Source: Acinetobacter higginsii (lineage in GTDB: Bacteria; Pseudomonadota; Gammaproteobacteria; Pseudomonadales; Moraxellaceae). Taken from it: a DNA stretch of 64,000 nucleotides. The position numbers and the translations under genes were made by a program. Each line of letters opens with the position of its first letter. Position 1 is the stretch's first letter. The stretch lies in contig NZ_KB850070.1 of assembly GCF_000369525.1 (NCBI RefSeq), positions 338,808 to 402,807 of the forward strand. The letters are read 5' to 3'. Of this stretch, positions 49,702 to 59,389 are shown piece by piece. The notes under the pieces were generated by a model. That model saw nothing but the letters and a program-made list of their open reading frames with translations. It was not told the DNA's origin and searched no databases.

Positions 49702-50759
49702 GGGCTCACTCCTTCAGCATGGCGTTCACGTACCGAATACAAGCCTAATTTACGTTGCAAAGGTGCCTCATCGGCAATAAACACATAGCATGGCTGCGCA
49801 GATGTATTGATTAAATCAATAACAGCAAAACATGGTGCACATGCGGTATCCGCTTGGGTTAAATGGAAATCCTGTTGATCAATCTGAATGGTCAGACCAC
49901 CTTCAATCACATGAAAGACCTGTGCAGTGGAACGTAAAGGCAAAGACAGCGTTTCATTCGGACGCAGAAGTAAAGCTGAATAACCCAGAATGTTCTGACA
50001 GTCTTTACCTGTTTCAGGATTGACATAAGCCACTTGTAACGGGTCCTGATAGCCAGCTTTTTCAGCCAAGGCATCCAGTACCTTTTTAGTGTCTTTCCAG
50101 GCATAACGCATCATCGGATAAGGCGCATCTTCACGACTAAAATGTGGTGTAGGCACGATACCCGCTGCATATTGAGGCGTAGAGCCTTGATTAATCCGAT
50201 CCACTTCCTGACGGCGACCCTCTTCAACAAAAGAGGCTTCCATGTAGTAAACCAGCGGTAAATCTAGGATATCCATCCAGATCACAGGTTGATCACCATC
50301 ATGTCCATGCTCATGCCACAAACCAGATGGCGTCAGGATCATGTCGCCATGTTCCATAATGCATTTTTGCCCTTCGACCGTGGTGTAGGCACCCTCTCCT
50401 TCAACAATGAGGCGCACCGCATTCGGTGCATGTCGATGAGCAGGCGCCCACTCTTGCGGAAGCAGCAATTGCATACCTAAATACATGGCTGGGCTGACTT
50501 TCATATTCTCCAAACCATGTCCAGGGTTGGCGAGTGCCAAGACACGACGCTCTGCCTTTTCAATCGGTGTTAACTCACCTGCTTCTAACAACAGTGGTTT
50601 GATCTGCTGGAAATACCAAGCCGTTGCAACCGTTTGCGGTCTTGGTTTATGAGGTGGAATAAAACTTCTTAGATTGGGCCACAATGGCACCAGATTGGAT
50701 GCATTCAGTTCTTCACGATAACGTTCTGGTAGCTCTTCGAGCGTGCCTAACTGTTCCAT
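49698..50759 (-). CDS. Gentisate 1,2-dioxygenase
   Basis: A 353-residue bicupin ring-cleaving enzyme: gentisate plus oxygen gives maleylpyruvate. Fe(II) ligands are visible in the first cupin as H108 and H110 (APAHRHAPNAVR) and H149 (PSGLWHEHGH). The second cupin (about 260-345) lacks the full triad, as usual. First gene of the operon, with a leftward promoter in 50760-50913 shared with a divergent LysR gene. The enzyme producing gentisate is not in the window. Confidence 0.92.
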   Translation of the reverse strand: MEQLGTLEELPERYREELNASNLVPLWPNLRSFIPPHKPRPQTVATAWYFQQIKPLLLEAGELTPIEKAERRVLALANPGHGLENMKVSPAMYLGMQLLLPQEWAPAHRHAPNAVRLIVEGEGAYTTVEGQKCIMEHGDMILTPSGLWHEHGHDGDQPVIWMDILDLPLVYYMEASFVEEGRRQEVDRINQGSTPQYAAGIVPTPHFSREDAPYPMMRYAWKDTKKVLDALAEKAGYQDPLQVAYVNPETGKDCQNILGYSALLLRPNETLSLPLRSTAQVFHVIEGGLTIQIDQQDFHLTQADTACAPCFAVIDLINTSAQPCYVFIADEAPLQRKLGLYSVRERHAEGVSP

Positions 50760-50802
50760 ATGTCATTCCTTTTTCTGCCCATGGAGCACAATACTAATGA
50801 CG

Positions 50803-50899
50803 ATAATTTCATCAATATTCGGTGTTGGCTCAATGTAGCAATCAGGATGTGTTGAATCTATGCACAAAAAACAATAGGCTGTATTGATAAAATCAATAC
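50803..50899. promoter_or_regulatory. LysR-type operator sites in the gentisate intergenic region
   Basis: A perfect palindrome GTATTGAT-AAA-ATCAATAC (50881-50899) lies 14 bp before the LysR start codon, and a related imperfect element ATAATTTCATCAATATTC (50803-50820) lies near the dioxygenase start. Both fit the T-N11-A pattern of LysR-type boxes (ATTGATNAAATCAAT). Binding by the adjacent LysR is inferred. Confidence 0.6.
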
Positions 50900-50913
50900 G
50901 GTAGTTCATCGAC

Positions 50914-51807
50914 ATGTTTGATCTGGATACAAGACTGCTGAAAATTTTCTTTGAAATTTATCAGCACAAAAGTATTTCTAAAGCAGCGGAACAGCTTGGT
51001 ATTGGTCAACCCACCTTGAGTATTGCACTGAATAAACTCAGAGCACATTTTCGTGATCCATTGTTTGTGCGTATTGAAAATAAAATGCAGCCCACTGAGC
51101 TTGCTCAACAGATCTATCCGATGGTGGTAGAAATCTTAAACCGCCTGAAGTTAGTCCAGAATTACAATATTGACTTTGATCCACAGACTTCGACTTATCA
51201 ATTCCGTATCAGCATGACCGACATCAGTCATTTGGTATTTTTACCACGTCTAATGAATTACATGCGGCAGCATGCCCCCTCAATTCGTCTGGAAATTTTA
51301 CCAATTGATAGCCAAACCGCACCAATGATGTCGAATGGGGATATTGATCTCGCCATTGGATTTCTCCCTCAATTGGAAGCTGGTTTTTACCAACAAACCC
51401 TGTTTCAGCAACATTACACCTGTATCGCCAGTCAACAGCATCCGAGACTGACAGGAACCAGTCTGTCTGCTTCAGAGTTTGCTCAGGAATTACATGTCGA
51501 TATCTTGGCGACTGGGGGACATTATGTTGTGGAACATGAGCTACAAAAACACGGCGTCAATCGAAATATTCTGGTGCGTCTACCGAGCTATTTGGGAGTT
51601 GGTCTGATTGTCCGAGATACGGATACCATTGCGACAATCCCTCACTATCTAGCGCGGGTCTTTATGACCCAAGGTGGACTCAAGACTTTTGAACCGCCTT
51701 ATAATTTCCCTCAATTTAGTGTCAAACAACACTGGCATTCACGTGTCCATCAGACCCCAAGTAATCAGTGGTTAAGGCAAATTTGCTTTAAACTGTTCTC
51801 GGCCTAA
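50914..51807 (+). CDS. LysR-family regulator of gentisate catabolism
   Basis: A 297-residue LysR-type activator: N-terminal winged helix (about 1-62, KSISKAAEQLGIGQPTLSIALNKL quoted as landmarks around 20-43) and a periplasmic-binding-like inducer domain (about 90-295). It is divergent from the gentisate dioxygenase operon with operator-like palindromes between, so it most likely activates the operon in response to an aromatic acid. Confidence 0.87.
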   Translation: MFDLDTRLLKIFFEIYQHKSISKAAEQLGIGQPTLSIALNKLRAHFRDPLFVRIENKMQPTELAQQIYPMVVEILNRLKLVQNYNIDFDPQTSTYQFRISMTDISHLVFLPRLMNYMRQHAPSIRLEILPIDSQTAPMMSNGDIDLAIGFLPQLEAGFYQQTLFQQHYTCIASQQHPRLTGTSLSASEFAQELHVDILATGGHYVVEHELQKHGVNRNILVRLPSYLGVGLIVRDTDTIATIPHYLARVFMTQGGLKTFEPPYNFPQFSVKQHWHSRVHQTPSNQWLRQICFKLFSA

Positions 51808-51829
51808 TGCTTAGAGCAGGGTTAAAATA

Positions 51830-51859
51830 AAATAGCGCATCGAAATCGATGCGCTATTT
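51830..51859. terminator. Bidirectional hairpin between LysR and aldehyde dehydrogenase genes
   Basis: A 14-bp stem AAATAGCGCATCGA / TCGATGCGCTATTT with a two-base gap between the convergent genes. The T run is short, so efficiency is uncertain. Confidence 0.65.
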
Positions 51860-51888
51860 GATATCTGATTCAATGACGAACAGAACAC

Positions 51889-53346
51889 CTATTCCACTCT
51901 AGAAATACCGGTTGAAATGGTAATGTGCTTATATTCAATAAAGTCATCCATCGCCGCCATACCATTCATTCGGCCAAGTCCAGAATTTTTGAAACCGCCT
52001 TCCTCAAACTCATCATAAACCACAGCCCAATCATTGATCCAAACCGTGCCCGCTTCCATTTCCGTCGCCACCCGCAATGGTAAATCCACATCACGACTCC
52101 AGATTGAAGCCGCTAAACCATATTGGTTGTCATTGGCGAGCGCAATCGCTTCCGCTTCCGTATCAAACACCTGTAAAGTCAGCACTGGCCCAAAGGTTTC
52201 TTCCTGAATGATTTCCATCGAATTATCATTCACTTCAAGCAAGGTTGGGCGGTAGAAAGCCCCTTTCGCCAACTCACCCTTAGTGATCGGCCCACCACGG
52301 ACAATGACCTTCGCTCCTTCGGCAATCGCTTTTTCAACCACCGCATCGACTCGTGCTACATTATTTTTGTCGATCAATGGTCCCATATCACTGCTTGGAT
52401 CAGCAGCAGGGCCAACTTTAATCGCTTCCAAGCGCTGAGCCAGTTTCTGTTTTAGTTCATCAGCTAGCTCACGCTGCACCAATAAACGTGAACCGGTCAT
52501 ACAGAACTGCCCAGCGAAGATGGTGAGTGCTTTTTCTAACTTCGGCAAGACCAGATCAAGATCAGCATCTTTAAACACGATCATCGGCGTTTTACCCCCT
52601 AGCTCTAAGCCAAATCGTTTCAGATGTTGTGCACCTGTTGCCGAAATGGCCTTACCAGTTGCCGTGCTGCCGGTAAAGCTAATCACAGGAACATCTGCAG
52701 ATTCAACCAATAGGCGTGCTCCCCCTCCAGTCGACTCACTAAAAAGATTGATCACACCCTGTGGTAATGAAGGAAGCTCAGAAAAAATTCTGGAGATCAC
52801 AGCATTGGTTTGTGCAGTTTGTCCCGGCATCTTAATGACTGTTGTGGTGCCCGCGGCCAATGCAGGTGCCAGTGACCGAATCATTAAAACCACTGGAGAA
52901 TTCCACGGCACAATAATTCCAGACACACCCATCGGTTCACGCAAAACCATGGAATAGCTGCCTGGCTTTGGTTCTAATGCTCGACCGTACTCGGTCAGGG
53001 TTAATGCCGCGTAATAACGTAATTTGGCAGGAACCATCGTCACTTCAAAGCTGGCTTCTGCTTTAATTTTTCCATTTTCAGTGGCAAGGATCTCAATCAA
53101 CTCATCTGCATGGCGTTCAAAAGCATCGGCCATTTCATTGAGTACTTTTGCGCGTAACCGACGGTCACGCTTCCAATCGTTTTTTTTAAATGCGGTCTTT
53201 GCTGCCCATATAGCAGCTTCCACCTGCTCTACTGTTGCATTGGCATATTGCCCGATCACTTCATATGTTGCTGGATTAATCGACTGTATATGCTGATGAG
53301 AGTCCACCCACTCACCATTAATCCAGTTTTTAGCTAGTCTATTCAT
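51889..53346 (-). CDS. NAD(P)+-dependent aldehyde dehydrogenase
   Basis: A 485-residue ALDH. The catalytic Glu lies in LELGGKTP and the catalytic Cys in AGQFCMTGSRL; the cofactor motif FTGSTATGK and the C-terminal EEGGFKNSGLGRMNG are typical. The ATG at 53346 has AGGA seven bases upstream, preferred over a GTG two codons earlier. The substrate is uncertain (betaine-, vanillin- or aliphatic-aldehyde-like). The LysR gene beyond a 350-bp gap on the same strand may regulate it. Confidence 0.88.
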   Translation of the reverse strand: MNRLAKNWINGEWVDSHQHIQSINPATYEVIGQYANATVEQVEAAIWAAKTAFKKNDWKRDRRLRAKVLNEMADAFERHADELIEILATENGKIKAEASFEVTMVPAKLRYYAALTLTEYGRALEPKPGSYSMVLREPMGVSGIIVPWNSPVVLMIRSLAPALAAGTTTVIKMPGQTAQTNAVISRIFSELPSLPQGVINLFSESTGGGARLLVESADVPVISFTGSTATGKAISATGAQHLKRFGLELGGKTPMIVFKDADLDLVLPKLEKALTIFAGQFCMTGSRLLVQRELADELKQKLAQRLEAIKVGPAADPSSDMGPLIDKNNVARVDAVVEKAIAEGAKVIVRGGPITKGELAKGAFYRPTLLEVNDNSMEIIQEETFGPVLTLQVFDTEAEAIALANDNQYGLAASIWSRDVDLPLRVATEMEAGTVWINDWAVVYDEFEEGGFKNSGLGRMNGMAAMDDFIEYKHITISTGISRVE

Positions 53347-53352
53347 CTGCAC

Positions 53353-53694
53353 ATCCTAAAATGAAAATAAGAGAAGATCGGTTGAGTCCTCAATCAAATA
53401 TCGGTTTGCTAGCGTGTTCACCATCATATTTCACTCACAAAATCAACAATCTAAGTAAGTGCCAGACTGCAACCCATGCTATTTCTAAACAACACTTGCA
53501 AGTTACTTTGGATTCATGGGTTCGACTTGTGATGGCAATTCATCGCGAGCGTAAATGCGGATTGAATTCTCGATCTTCTGAGATCACCCGATATCAACAA
53601 GGGTTAAAGCGAGGCAAACACCCTACCAAATGATGATTTTTGTTCGCTAGACCACAAAAAACAAAACTATGATTCGCTTTTTCCGAACATTCCC
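53353..53694. other. Intergenic region without convincing genes
   Basis: A 90-codon plus-strand frame (53361-53633) begins at an ATG but lacks a ribosome-binding site and any recognisable domain. Its composition (many Ser, Arg and Gln) does not look like a conserved protein. No terminator or clear repeat was seen. Confidence 0.4.
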
Positions 53695-54624
53695 TTAGGA
53701 CGACTGCCGCAAAATGTTCTGAATCTGGCTATCCCAAGGTGCAGGATGACCAATTTTTGTGGATAGAAAATCAACCAAAGCTTGAATTTTAGGTGAAGCT
53801 CGATTCGACAAGCGGTAAACCACAGAAATATTGCCTCCCGAAGGTGAGAACTCAGGTAGAATCACCTTGAGTTGCTGCTGGCAAATGGCGTCTGCGGCAA
53901 GAAAGCTTGGTAAAATCGCAATCCCCAAGCCCAGCTTGGCAGCTTCCAATAATTGATGACCACTATCTGTACGTAGATAAGGTGAAATTCGGAAGAATGC
54001 CTTCTTACCGGCGACAGGGAGCTGCCACATGCCGTGCGGTTCTCGAGGTAGGTACAACAGACCACGATGGCGCAACAGCTCATTCGGATGTGTTGGTCTT
54101 CCATATACTTTTAAGTAGTCTGGACTTGCACAAATATAATGATGATTCGGTGCAATGCTCTGGCTGATCAGGTTGGAGTCAGGTAGCTCCCCCATCCGAA
54201 TCGCTGCATCATAATGACCATTATTCAAATTGACGAATTGATCACTCGACTCAATATCCAGCTTGAGCTCAGGGTACAACTGCATGAATTCCGCCAAATA
54301 AGGCGCGAGAAATTGAATGTTAAATGCTTGTGGTACCGATAAACGAAAACTGCCACTCAAATGCTCATGCCGAGCACTAATGGACGCTTCCAAATCACTT
54401 AACTCCGCCAGAATCTTGGTCGACTGCCGATAAAATTCCTGCCCAGCCTCGGTGAGCAACATACTCCGACCACGATGAATCAGTGCGGCAGATAAACGCT
54501 GTTCCAATTGTTGAATCCGTTGACTCACCACCGATTTGGTAATGCCCAGACGTTTCGCTGCATGGGTAATACTGCCTGCTTCAACCACTGCGATATAAGT
54601 TTGCATTTCAACAATCTGGTTCAA
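53695..54624 (-). CDS. LysR-family transcriptional regulator
   Basis: A 309-residue LysR-type regulator of the group starting MNQIVEMQTYIAVVEAGS. Winged helix at about 1-65 (THAAKRLGITKSVVSQRIQQ), ligand domain at about 95-295. The likely start is a TTG with GGAG six bases upstream; the next ATG (54606) has no ribosome-binding site and would cut into the conserved N-terminus. Target unknown; the aldehyde dehydrogenase gene downstream on the same strand is a candidate. Confidence 0.83.
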   Translation of the reverse strand: MNQIVEMQTYIAVVEAGSITHAAKRLGITKSVVSQRIQQLEQRLSAALIHRGRSMLLTEAGQEFYRQSTKILAELSDLEASISARHEHLSGSFRLSVPQAFNIQFLAPYLAEFMQLYPELKLDIESSDQFVNLNNGHYDAAIRMGELPDSNLISQSIAPNHHYICASPDYLKVYGRPTHPNELLRHRGLLYLPREPHGMWQLPVAGKKAFFRISPYLRTDSGHQLLEAAKLGLGIAILPSFLAADAICQQQLKVILPEFSPSGGNISVVYRLSNRASPKIQALVDFLSTKIGHPAPWDSQIQNILRQSS

Positions 54625-54755
54625 AAGGCACTCCCCATCAGGGTTTAGTCATAGACTGATGTTAGGTCTAATCATGCCTACTTGAATAGTCTGTTCTTGC
54701 AATACTAAGTCTTATCCATGCAACAATCCAAGCAATGTCCTTTACTGTTTATTAT

Positions 54756-55535
54756 TTATGTATTTTTTTGTTCTAAAAGCACTTTTATTTTCATACTGAG
54801 GAAATCAACAACAGGACCTAAAGCCTGATGTTGTTGTTGCCAATTTTGCTTTCCAATCTCACCTTTATATTCTTGGATCATGCGCTGCAGAACAGGCTGA
54901 TGTTGCGGTAGTAACTGAGCAACCACCCATTGCGCAGCCTGATCTTTAGGTGCAATCTCATTCGTCATCAAACTAAAATAAATACGGCATAAGGCCAAAA
55001 TTTGATTACGCTCATCGGCATCCTCATCCCAATGCGCCACAATCAATGGATAGGTGTCTGCCATCGCCTGCCAGAGTTGCTGTACAGGAATCTCAGCTGA
55101 CCACTGTGTCAAACTTGGCCCGAACAAAGTACGATGATGCATTTGTGCTTTCTTCAGCAAAATACTCAGATCTGGGTCTGCATGTTCGCTAAGTATATCA
55201 CCTTGGCTTAACTCATCTCGTAACCACTCCCCGAACTGTAGTTCGTAACTGAGTGGATAACTTCCTGAAACAACATGATCTTTGCGTACGATGGTGACTT
55301 CAAGTGCACGTTGTGCAGCACCAATCGGATGCGAAATGTGTAATAAGGTTTCTGCCAGTTGCTGTCGTTGCTGGAGTGTCAGTGCTTGACTCACCACAAC
55401 CAAAACATCCAGATCACTTTCTGGACCTAACCCGCCATCAACAGCTGAACCATACAGATAAATGGCAAACAGGGACTCACCCAAAAGCTGCTGTAGAGAT
55501 GCTGTTAACTGTTCGAGTTGCAAGGTTTCGGACAT
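54756..55535 (-). CDS. Aminoglycoside nucleotidyltransferase, ANT(3'')-II-like (AadA family)
   Basis: A 259-residue nucleotidyltransferase. The active-site pattern is present: G29-S30 in YLYGSAVDGG and the Asp pair D41/D43 (SDLDVLVV). A C-terminal helical domain (about 160-255, DUF4111-type) follows. Such enzymes adenylylate streptomycin and spectinomycin. Close relatives are intrinsic chromosomal genes of Acinetobacter species. No attC site, integrase or IS flanks it, which fits a native gene. Substrate range cannot be read from sequence. The ATG has AGAGG upstream. Confidence 0.82.
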   Translation of the reverse strand: MSETLQLEQLTASLQQLLGESLFAIYLYGSAVDGGLGPESDLDVLVVVSQALTLQQRQQLAETLLHISHPIGAAQRALEVTIVRKDHVVSGSYPLSYELQFGEWLRDELSQGDILSEHADPDLSILLKKAQMHHRTLFGPSLTQWSAEIPVQQLWQAMADTYPLIVAHWDEDADERNQILALCRIYFSLMTNEIAPKDQAAQWVVAQLLPQHQPVLQRMIQEYKGEIGKQNWQQQHQALGPVVDFLSMKIKVLLEQKNT

Positions 55536-55559
55536 GCTTTACCTCTTTGTCAATCGCAT

Positions 55560-55588
55560 AAAAAAGGCAGGATTTTCATCCTGCCTTT
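55560..55588 (-). terminator. Terminator of guaA
   Basis: Stem AAAGGCAGGA (55563-55572) / TCCTGCCTTT (55579-55588), with a T run on the minus strand after the guaA stop codon. Confidence 0.85.
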
Positions 55589-55592
55589 GGTC

Positions 55593-57161
55593 TTATTCCC
55601 ACTCAATCGTTGCTGGTGGTTTAGATGACACGTCGTAGACGACGCGTGAAACATCTTTAATTTCGTTCATGATACGGGTTGAGATTTTATCAACCAATTC
55701 ATATGGAAGATGTGCGAAGCGTGCTGTCATAAAGTCAACGGTTTCCACGGCACGAAGTGCAATCACCCATGCATAGCGGCGACCATCACCAACAACACCC
55801 ACTGATTTTACAGGTTGGAATACTGCAAATGCTTGTGCAGTTTTATCGTACCAACCGCTGTCACGCAGTTCTTGCATAAAGATGTCGTCAGCAAGACGAA
55901 GAATATCAGCATATTCTTTTTTCACTTCACCCAAGATACGTACGCCCAAACCTGGACCTGGGAACGGATGACGGTAAATCATGCTATGCGGTAAACCAAT
56001 TGTTGTACCTAATTTACGTACTTCGTCTTTAAACAAGTCACGTAATGGCTCAACCAATTCAAACTCTAAGTCATCAGGTAAACCACCCACGTTGTGGTGT
56101 GATTTAATCACGTGTGCTTTACCTTGTTTACTTGCAGCAGATTCAATTACGTCTGGATAAATCGTACCTTGTGCCAAGAATTTCACGCCATCAAGTTTAC
56201 GCGCTTCTTCGGCAAAAACTGCGATGAACTCACGACCAATGATTTTACGCTTTTTCTCAGGATCAACTTCACCTGCCAACGCAGTTAAGAAGCGCTGTTC
56301 AGCATCAGCACGGATCACACGGATACCCATGTTTTCTGCAAACATTTGCATCACTTGATCGCCTTCGTTTAAACGAAGTAAACCATTATCTACAAATACG
56401 CAGGTCAGTTGATCGCCAATAGCTTTATGCAATAACGCAGCAACCACAGATGAATCCACACCACCAGACAAACCTAATAGAACTTTTTCATCGCCAATTT
56501 GTGCACGTAACTGTTCTACGCGTAAGTCGATAATGTGTTCAGGTGTCCAAAGACCGCGACAACCACAAATCTGATGTACGAAGTTAGACAGTAATTCAGC
56601 ACCTTTTGCCGTGTGAGTCACTTCTGGGTGGAACTGAACGCCATAGAAACGACGTGTTTCATCACTCACCGCAGCAAATGGACAGCTAGGTGTGCTTGCA
56701 GTGACTTGGAAACCTTCCGGAATCGCACTTACTTTATCGCCATGACTCATCCATACGTGAAGCTGGTTCTCGCGATCTTGCAAGTTACCAATCAAATGAT
56801 CACGTACTAGAATATCCACTTCTGCATAACCAAACTCATGTACTGTACCTGGCTCAACTTTACCGCCAAGTTGTTCAGACATGGTTTGTAAACCATAGCA
56901 AATACCCAACACTGGTACGCCTAATTCAAATACAACTTGCGGCGCGCGTGGGCTTCCTTCTTCATGTACGCTCTCAGGGCCACCTGATAAAATAATCCCG
57001 TTCGGATTAAACGCACGAATGTCTTCTTCAGACATATCGAATGCATACATTTCAGAATAGACACCCGCTTCACGTACACGACGTGCAATGAGCTGGCTAT
57101 ATTGAGAGCCGAAATCCAGAATAAGGATACGATCTTCAGTAATTTGAGTATTGGTCGTCAT
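55593..57161 (-). CDS. guaA: GMP synthase (glutamine-hydrolysing)
   Basis: A 522-residue two-domain enzyme converting XMP to GMP. The N-terminal class I amidotransferase has nucleophile C88 (LGICYGLQ) and the His-Glu pair in [10 protein letters not shown]. The ATP-pyrophosphatase P-loop is LSGGVDSS (about 231-238). The C-terminal dimerisation domain ends PATIEWE. It is monocistronic here; guaB is not adjacent. Confidence 0.97.
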   Translation of the reverse strand: MTTNTQITEDRILILDFGSQYSQLIARRVREAGVYSEMYAFDMSEEDIRAFNPNGIILSGGPESVHEEGSPRAPQVVFELGVPVLGICYGLQTMSEQLGGKVEPGTVHEFGYAEVDILVRDHLIGNLQDRENQLHVWMSHGDKVSAIPEGFQVTASTPSCPFAAVSDETRRFYGVQFHPEVTHTAKGAELLSNFVHQICGCRGLWTPEHIIDLRVEQLRAQIGDEKVLLGLSGGVDSSVVAALLHKAIGDQLTCVFVDNGLLRLNEGDQVMQMFAENMGIRVIRADAEQRFLTALAGEVDPEKKRKIIGREFIAVFAEEARKLDGVKFLAQGTIYPDVIESAASKQGKAHVIKSHHNVGGLPDDLEFELVEPLRDLFKDEVRKLGTTIGLPHSMIYRHPFPGPGLGVRILGEVKKEYADILRLADDIFMQELRDSGWYDKTAQAFAVFQPVKSVGVVGDGRRYAWVIALRAVETVDFMTARFAHLPYELVDKISTRIMNEIKDVSRVVYDVSSKPPATIEWE

Positions 57162-57592
57162 GGTTCATCTTAAAGGCAAATGAATTAAGCGCCATATTCT
57201 AACATTTTTCACGCTTTGGCGCATCGCAATTCATCATCTATCTTGTTTTTTCATTGAACAGCTGAATCAACACTGATATTTAAACTAAAATTTCAGAGCA
57301 AAGCACAAAATAAGGAGAGTTAAATCAATAATTCTTGCCCATTCTGCTCAACACAAAGCAAAAATTGGTGCTAAGATGACGAGTCAAGATATGTATTACC
57401 ACGGAAAGGTATTCAATCGACGGCATCGTTGCCTTTTTATACGATTGTGATGTCCTGATTCAAAGGAAAAATAAAAGGGTAACTCAAAAATTAATGGTCT
57501 TGGTGTTTCATCAACGACCGAAAATATTTCACTATCATCTAGCGCTTGCCCGACCACGAGCAACAATTAGGACTTGAAGGACCAATAAAATA
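57162..57592. other. Divergent intergenic region of guaA and the DUF445 gene
   Basis: The guaA side has an inverted repeat GCGCCA/TGGCGC (about 57190-57234) enclosing a minus-strand TAGAAT that could be a -10 box. The middle contains only a 24-codon frame (57375-57449) with no support. No riboswitch-like or RNA gene structure could be recognised. Confidence 0.4.
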
Positions 57593-58831
57593 ATGTTTCA
57601 AGAAATGATTGCGGATTTTCAACAGAATTTCTGGTTATATATTTCAATCCCCTTTATCAGTGGCTTTATTGGTTATGTAACCAAGGTCATTGCCATTCAA
57701 ATGATGTTCTCACCACTTGAATTTAAAGGATTGCGATTATTTGGTCTTCCACTCGGATGGCAAGGGATTGTTCCCCGTAAAGCAGAGAAGATGGCCACCA
57801 CAGCTGTGGAGTTGATGACCTCCAAGCTGATTAAACCCGAAGAAATTTTTGCCCGACTCGACCCAAAACGTATTGCCCAAGAAATTGAAAAACCGTTGAT
57901 GGCAGCAGCTGAAGACATTACCCGAGAAGTGGCACAACAATACCAACCCGGCCTATGGGAAGGCATGCCTGAGTTTGCACGACAAAAACTGATTAAGCGT
58001 GTCCAAGCCAAAGCGCCAGAGATTGTTGAACATATTATGAGTGAAGTACAAAAGGATGTTGCCAAGTACTTCGACATCAAACATATGGTGGTCAACAACC
58101 TACTCAAAGACAAACGCCTGCTCAATGAAATCTTTAAGAAAGTCGGCAAACAGGAATTCAAATTCTTTAGTAATGTCGGTTTCGTCTTTGGCTTTGCGAT
58201 TGGTGTGGTACAAATGCTGTGCTGGATCGTGACCCAAGGTAAATATCCATGGATGCTGCCGATGTTTGGTGGCTTTGTCGGCTTCTTTAGCGACTGGATG
58301 GCCTTGCAAATGATGTTCCGACCGTTATATCCGAAAAAGATTATGGGTTACACATGGCAAGGTTTATTCATTAAACGCCAAAATGAAGTTGCCGCTGATT
58401 ATGCTGCGTTGATTTCCAAGCAACTACTGACATCACGTAATATGATGGAAGAGCTTTTTTCAGGCACGCATTCGGATAAAGTCATTGAGCTGGTCAGCCG
58501 TCAAGTCAAACAAGAAATTGATTTACAAGCTGGTATTGTCCGTCCATTAGTGGTCTATGCGATTGGCGGTGAGAAATATCAAAACCTGAAAGCCGAAGTC
58601 GCAGAACGTATTTTAAAACAACTTCCAGACACCATGCGCTATGTGGAGTCATATGCTGAAGATGCGATGAATGTGCGGAATACCTTGGTTGAGCGTATGC
58701 AGAAACTGAGTCCAGAAGAGTTCGAAGGCATGCTACGTCCTGCCTTCAAAGAAGATGAATGGTCATTGATTATTGTCGGTGCTGTGCTGGGTTTCCTCGT
58801 CGGGGAAATGCAGATTCATTTCATGCTCTAA
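57593..58831 (+). CDS. DUF445 family membrane protein
   Basis: A 412-residue protein of the DUF445 (YheB/YjiN-like) family. It has an N-terminal membrane segment (about 15-32), a second hydrophobic pair in the middle (about 195-245) and a C-terminal helix (about 388-408). Between these are charged helical stretches. The repeated pattern VIAIQMMFSPLEFKG... and WMALQMMFRPLYPKK shows an internal duplication. The function is unknown. AAGGA precedes the ATG and a strong terminator follows. Confidence 0.8.
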   Translation: MFQEMIADFQQNFWLYISIPFISGFIGYVTKVIAIQMMFSPLEFKGLRLFGLPLGWQGIVPRKAEKMATTAVELMTSKLIKPEEIFARLDPKRIAQEIEKPLMAAAEDITREVAQQYQPGLWEGMPEFARQKLIKRVQAKAPEIVEHIMSEVQKDVAKYFDIKHMVVNNLLKDKRLLNEIFKKVGKQEFKFFSNVGFVFGFAIGVVQMLCWIVTQGKYPWMLPMFGGFVGFFSDWMALQMMFRPLYPKKIMGYTWQGLFIKRQNEVAADYAALISKQLLTSRNMMEELFSGTHSDKVIELVSRQVKQEIDLQAGIVRPLVVYAIGGEKYQNLKAEVAERILKQLPDTMRYVESYAEDAMNVRNTLVERMQKLSPEEFEGMLRPAFKEDEWSLIIVGAVLGFLVGEMQIHFML

Positions 58832-58848
58832 CACTTTCATCTAAAAAG

Positions 58849-58876
58849 AAAAAAGGAAGCTTATGCTTCCTTTTTT
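58849..58876. terminator. Bidirectional intrinsic terminator
   Basis: AAAAAAGGAAGC / GCTTCCTTTTTT with loop TTAT, between convergent genes. Confidence 0.93.
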
Positions 58877-58882
58877 ATGCGC

Positions 58883-59254
58883 CTATCGATGCGTGTATTT
58901 TTCAACTTTAATCACTTCAATATCGGTTGGTTTATAGCGATGAGTATCCACTTCACCCACTAAACGTACATGATCACCCACTTTTAGCCCTGCCTGACGC
59001 CAAATATCATCATCAATTTCGACGCTGATCGTACCACTCGAATCTTTAAACTCATAATGGTCGCTTTTCAAGTGTTTGCTAATCTGGCCCGTCAGAGTGA
59101 CACCGGTTTCATCGGCCAATTTCGCGACTTGGCTTACCGTCACCACATTCTTTGTCGCTTCCTGTACCAATACATGATCATCCTTACCTGCCCATGCTAG
59201 GCTCGATAAACCTGTAACGACCACCAACCCACAACCGATCAACATTTTTTTCAT
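58883..59254 (-). CDS. YgiW/YdeI-family periplasmic OB-fold protein
   Basis: A 123-residue exported protein with a signal peptide (to about residue 22, ending SLAWAG) and a single bacterial OB-fold (BOF) domain (VTLTGQISKHL ... DDIWRQAGLKVGDHVRLVGEVD). Relatives (YgiW, YdeI, VisP) are stress-induced periplasmic proteins. The Met at 59254 has better spacing from AGGA than the Met at 59260. It is a single-gene unit. Confidence 0.85.
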   Translation of the reverse strand: MKKMLIGCGLVVVTGLSSLAWAGKDDHVLVQEATKNVVTVSQVAKLADETGVTLTGQISKHLKSDHYEFKDSSGTISVEIDDDIWRQAGLKVGDHVRLVGEVDTHRYKPTDIEVIKVEKYTHR

Positions 59255-59389
59255 TTTCATGTCCTATTTGTTTTAACCATTTATGATCTAAACAGAAATA
59301 AGCACGGCTGTCGGCTTCAGTTTGTAAGTAAGCGAGTGAGACATACGAATTCCCCGCGACTGGGCACGGGGCAATCTCTCATGAGCTTA

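Noticed and set aside
53361..53633. A 90-codon plus-strand frame between the aldehyde dehydrogenase and LysR genes
   Set aside because: It starts at an ATG but has no ribosome-binding site, no recognisable domain and a composition unlike a folded protein. Listed only as part of the intergenic description.
54756..55535. The aadA-like gene as an integron cassette
   Set aside because: No attC-like inverted repeat, attI site, integrase or flanking insertion sequence was seen; neighbours are housekeeping genes.
57375..57449. A 24-codon frame between guaA and the DUF445 gene, considered as a leader peptide
   Set aside because: No ribosome-binding site at a usable distance, no codon pattern suggesting attenuation and no terminator/antiterminator pair.
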